A stretch of 64,000 bases of DNA. Origin: Sphingomonas echinoides (GTDB lineage: Bacteria; Pseudomonadota; Alphaproteobacteria; Sphingomonadales; Sphingomonadaceae). The position numbers were made by a program, and so were the translations under genes. Location: assembly GCF_029623395.1 (NCBI RefSeq), contig NZ_JAPYKK010000008.1:80432-144431 (forward strand), read 5' to 3'. Positions 61,069-64,000 of this stretch are shown piece by piece; the stretch's first letter is position 1; the number at the start of each line of letters is the position of its first letter. Below the pieces are notes generated by a model that worked only from the letters and a program-made list of their open reading frames with translations, had not been told where the DNA came from and did no database searches.

Positions 61069-62268
61069 ATGAAGCGCGATGTAACCTTTCCCAATGCGCA
61101 GGGGGACCAGCTGGCCGGCGCGCTCGATCTGCCGCCCGGGCGGATTCGTGCGGTTGCGCTGTTCGCGCATTGCTTCACCTGCACCGCGCAAAGCCATGCC
61201 GCGCGCCGCGTCAGCCTCGCGCTCGCCGAACAGGGGATCGCGACCTTGCGGTTCGATTTCACCGGGCTCGGCGCAAGCGAAGGCGCGTTCGCCGATAGCC
61301 ACTTCAGCGCGAACGTCGACGATCTGGTTGCCGCAGCCGAGTTCCTGTCGGGTGACGTCGGCGCGCCCGCGATCCTGATCGGCCATTCGCTCGGCGGGGC
61401 GGCGGTGATCGCCGCAGCGGAGAGGATCGAGTCGGCGCGCGCAGTCGTGACGATCGCCGCGCCATTCGATCCGCGCCATGTGCTCCATCTCATCAAGGGT
61501 GCGGACGATCTGGAGGACGAACCGCGCGACGTGTCGATCGGCGGCCGTCCGTTCCGGATCGGGCGCGCGTTCCTCGCCTCGGTCGAGGGGCAGGATCAGG
61601 CCGACCGGCTCGCGCGATTGAAGCGCGCGCTGCTGGTGCTGCATTCGGCGACCGACGCGACCGTCTCGGTCGAGAATGCGCGCGCGATCTTCGAGGCGGC
61701 GAAGCATCCCAAGAGCTTCGTTGCGCTGGACGGTGCGGACCATCTGCTGACCGATGCCGACCAGGCAAGCTATGTCGCGCAGATCATCGCTGCCTGGGTC
61801 CAGCCGTTCCTCGGCGCGGCGATGCCGGTCGACGCGGTGCCCGAGGGGCATGTCCGCGTCAGCTCGACCGAAGCGAAATTCGTCCAGATCGTCGAATCGG
61901 CGGGGCACAGCCTGCTTGCGGACGAGCCGGTCGCGAACGGCGGGAGCGATCTCGGGCCGACGCCCTACGATCTGTTGCTAGCCGCGCTGGGGAGTTGCAC
62001 CGCGATGACGCTGCGGCTGGTCGCGGAGCGTGAGGGCATTCCGCTGGAGGGGGTCGAAGTGACGCTGCACCACGGGCGTCGCCACGCCGACGATTGCGCT
62101 GCTGCGGCAGGGAAGTGCGCGCAGATCGAGGTGATCGAGCGGGTGGTGACACTGGAGGGCGATCTCACCCCCGCGCAGCGCGAGCGGATGCTGGAGATCG
62201 CGGACAAATGCCCGGTGCACCGCACGCTCACGGGGGATTTGCGAATCGAGACGCAGCTGGCGGACTAG
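61069..62268 (+). CDS. Alpha/beta hydrolase-OsmC fusion protein
   Basis: A 399-residue protein. The N-terminal alpha/beta hydrolase (residues 1-245) has the nucleophile elbow LIGHSLGGAAV and a C-terminal His in LDGADHLL. The C-terminal OsmC/Ohr domain (about 265-399) has two conserved cysteines (GSCTAMTLRLVAEREG and DKCPVHRTL) as in peroxide-reducing OsmC proteins. The fusion is a known architecture and suggests detoxification of esterified or lipid hydroperoxides. The partner reaction is unproven. Confidence 0.93.
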   Translation: MKRDVTFPNAQGDQLAGALDLPPGRIRAVALFAHCFTCTAQSHAARRVSLALAEQGIATLRFDFTGLGASEGAFADSHFSANVDDLVAAAEFLSGDVGAPAILIGHSLGGAAVIAAAERIESARAVVTIAAPFDPRHVLHLIKGADDLEDEPRDVSIGGRPFRIGRAFLASVEGQDQADRLARLKRALLVLHSATDATVSVENARAIFEAAKHPKSFVALDGADHLLTDADQASYVAQIIAAWVQPFLGAAMPVDAVPEGHVRVSSTEAKFVQIVESAGHSLLADEPVANGGSDLGPTPYDLLLAALGSCTAMTLRLVAEREGIPLEGVEVTLHHGRRHADDCAAAAGKCAQIEVIERVVTLEGDLTPAQRERMLEIADKCPVHRTLTGDLRIETQLAD

Positions 62269-62327
62269 CTGCCGTACGCCACCACGAAACGGTTCTGTTT
62301 GTCCCGGCATCGCTCTAAGGCGAGCGG

Positions 62328-63506
62328 ATGACCTCCAATTCCTATGACGCGATCATCCTCGGCGCAGGCGCCGCCGGCCTCATGACCGCTGCCGTCGCGG
62401 GCCAGCGCGGTAAACGCGTGCTGCTGATCGACCATGCCGACCAGATCGGAAAGAAGATCCTGATCTCGGGCGGCGGGCGGTGCAATTTCACCAATGTGAA
62501 CACCGCCGCCGACCGCTACATTTCCGCCAACAAGCATTTCGCCAAGTCCGCGCTCGGCCGCTACACCGCCGCCGACTTCATCGCGCTGGTCGACCGCTAC
62601 GGGATCGCGTGGCACGAAAAGACGCTCGGGCAATTGTTCTGCGATGGCTCGGCCAAGCAGATCGTCGCGATGCTCCAGGACGAATGCGATGCGGGGGGAG
62701 TCGAGATTGCGCTCGGCGGCGCGGTGCGCGATGTCGAGCATGCCGATGGCCAGTATCGCGTCAGCTTCGGCCAGCGCACCGTCACCGCGCCCGCGCTGGT
62801 GATCGCGACCGGCGGGCCATCGATCCCGCAAATGGGTGCGACCGGCTTCGCCTATGATCTTGGTCGCCGCTTCGGGATGAAGATCGTCGAGCCGCGCCCT
62901 GCATTGGTGCCGTTCACGCTGGGCGGCGAGGAGACGCTGTTCCGCTCGCTCTCCGGGGTCGCCGCAGAGGTGGTCGCCAAGGTCGGCAAGACGCACTTCC
63001 GCGAGGCGGCACTGTTCACGCACAAGGGGTTGAGCGGACCGGCGATCCTGCAGGTGTCGTCTTACTGGCGGCACGGCGATCCGGTCGGGATCGATTTCCT
63101 GCCTGCGCTCAAACCCGGCTGGCTGGTTGCGGCGAAACATGCACGACCGCGGGTGTCGCTTGCGTCGGCCTTGTCGAATCACTTGCCCGGGCGGCTGGCC
63201 GAGACGCTGGCGGACCGGCTCGGCATCGAGGGCGAGATGGGCGCCGCAACCGACAAGGCGGTCGATGCGGCCTCGCGGCAACTCGCCGACTGGCGCTTCA
63301 CGCCCAACGGGACGGAAGGCTTCGCCAAGGCCGAGGTGACCGCTGGCGGGATTTCGACTGCCGAACTGTCATCGCAGACGATGGAGTCCCGCAAGGTGCC
63401 GGGGTTGTATGCGATCGGCGAAGCGGTCGACGTGACCGGATGGTTGGGCGGGTATAACTTCCAATGGGCCTGGGCGAGCGGCTGGGCCGCGGGGATTGCA
63501 CTTTAA
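62328..63506 (+). CDS. NAD(P)/FAD-dependent oxidoreductase (HI0933/BaiN family)
   Basis: A 392-residue flavoprotein. The N-terminal dinucleotide fold is ILGAGAAGLMTAAVAGQRGK, the conserved GKKILISGGGRCNFTN block follows, and the C-terminal VDVTGWLGGYNFQWAWASGW matches the HI0933-like family. Reaction is uncertain for most members. BaiN reduces bile acids in gut bacteria, which is unlikely here. Confidence 0.92.
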   Translation: MTSNSYDAIILGAGAAGLMTAAVAGQRGKRVLLIDHADQIGKKILISGGGRCNFTNVNTAADRYISANKHFAKSALGRYTAADFIALVDRYGIAWHEKTLGQLFCDGSAKQIVAMLQDECDAGGVEIALGGAVRDVEHADGQYRVSFGQRTVTAPALVIATGGPSIPQMGATGFAYDLGRRFGMKIVEPRPALVPFTLGGEETLFRSLSGVAAEVVAKVGKTHFREAALFTHKGLSGPAILQVSSYWRHGDPVGIDFLPALKPGWLVAAKHARPRVSLASALSNHLPGRLAETLADRLGIEGEMGAATDKAVDAASRQLADWRFTPNGTEGFAKAEVTAGGISTAELSSQTMESRKVPGLYAIGEAVDVTGWLGGYNFQWAWASGWAAGIAL

Positions 63507-63545
63507 GCAACGGGCACCCGCCGCCTCGGGCCGACCCACCTCCGA

Positions 63546-63612
63546 CCCCTCCCTTCCAGGGAGGGGAGGTGCGCGCGGCGGTTGTCCTGCTCCCCTCCCT
63601 GCAAGGGAGGGG
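63546..63612. repeat. Tandem hairpins CCCCTCCCT-N3-AGGGAGGGG
   Basis: Two copies of the same 9-bp stem with 3-base loop (63546-63566 and 63592-63612) are separated by 25 bases. They lie between the flavoprotein stop and the DUF559 gene. Such palindromes recur between genes in sphingomonads. Confidence 0.8.
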
Positions 63613-63658
63613 CTGGGGGTGGGTTGCTATCCGTATTTCCCACCGCCAGTCTCGCAGA

Positions 63659-64000
63659 ATGCCGCGCGTCCCGCCCCTGATGACAGGGCGCGCCCGCGAC
63701 TTGCGAACCAACGCCACCGAGGCGGAGCGGCTGATCTGGCTTCGCTTGCGGTCCTACCGCCCGAGATTCACCCGGCAATTGGTAGTAGGCCGCTACATCC
63801 TCGATCTCGCCTGTCGCAGCGTTCGACTGGCAGTTGAGTTCGACGGCAGTCAGCATATCGAGTCGGTCCATGACGCCGAACGCACCGAATTCCTCGAAGG
63901 TCTCGGCTGGTCGGTCCTTCGCTTCTGGAACTCGGACGTCGTTACGAATCCCGAAGGTGTCGCCGAAGCGATCCTGATCGCGGTTGGCGACCGCCTCGGG
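63659..64000 (+). CDS. DUF559 endonuclease-like protein, 3'-truncated
   Basis: 114 residues are visible and the frame is open at the window end. TNATEAERLIWLRLRSYR followed by FTRQLVVGRYILDLACRSVR and LAVEFDGSQH is the DUF559 / Vsr-like (PD-(D/E)XK) signature, with the E-F-D-G-x-Q-H motif carrying catalytic-type residues. These small proteins resemble very-short-patch endonucleases but are uncharacterised. The start could also be the ATG 21 bases later (MTGRARDLRTN). Confidence 0.85.
   Translation, partial: MPRVPPLMTGRARDLRTNATEAERLIWLRLRSYRPRFTRQLVVGRYILDLACRSVRLAVEFDGSQHIESVHDAERTEFLEGLGWSVLRFWNSDVVTNPEGVAEAILIAVGDRLG

Noticed and set aside
62328..63506. Bile-acid reductase function for the BaiN-like flavoprotein
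   Set aside because: Family naming comes from gut bacteria. Nothing in the neighbourhood suggests steroid metabolism.

Overview
The window is high-GC (roughly two-thirds) bacterial DNA that reads as a sphingomonad chromosome (Alphaproteobacteria, Sphingomonas-like). Supporting features are FlaF and FlbT in the flagellar locus, a cheY-A-W-R-B-Y-D chemotaxis operon, two large TonB-dependent receptors, an alphaproteobacterial-type DUF6468/MotE pair, and dispersed inverted repeats of the kind common between sphingomonad genes. No tRNA, rRNA, insertion sequence, prophage or CRISPR array was seen.

Left flank (1-19.1 kb): a 5'-truncated OCH1-like glycosyltransferase; histidinol-phosphatase-type hisN; outer-membrane phospholipase A; a GGEEF diguanylate cyclase; a 36-residue membrane peptide behind a near-perfect sigma-54 promoter; an S41 protease lipoprotein; a stress-type trio (DUF892 ferritin-like protein, a 42-residue basic protein, a PhnA C-terminal domain protein); a sugar-uptake locus (GH1 beta-glucosidase, TonB receptor, divergent LacI regulator); a second TonB receptor behind a perfect operator-like palindrome; and an OmpR-type two-component system.

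Centre (19.2-58.6 kb): a motility island. Rod and ring genes flgFGAH are on the minus strand, with flgG carrying an apparent +1 frameshift. fliL-fliM-DUF6468-motE and a TPR-like accessory gene are on the plus strand. A manganese exporter gene with its yybP-ykoY riboswitch interrupts the island. Export genes follow (flgC-fliE-fliQ-fliR-flhB and fliN-fliO-fliP), then a minus-strand run motA-STAS-cheY-cheA-cheW-cheR-cheB-cheY-cheD-cheT-like-motB-fliL-like-pilZ. Next come flaF, a FixL/FixJ-like pair, a two-HTH regulator, a sigma-like protein without recognisable region 4, flbT-fliI-fliJ-muramidase, and flgE-flgK-flgL plus a chemoreceptor. Nine flagellar or chemotaxis transcription units begin with a CTATAAT-like element and no obvious -35 box. 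flgB, flgD, flgI, fliF, fliG, fliH, flhA, fliK and flagellin are absent, so the flagellar gene set must be split across the genome or incomplete.

Right flank (58.7-64 kb): fumarylacetoacetase-family hydrolase, long-chain-type acyl-CoA dehydrogenase, an alpha/beta-hydrolase-OsmC fusion, a BaiN/HI0933-type flavoprotein, and a 3'-truncated DUF559 endonuclease-like gene next to tandem GC-rich hairpins.
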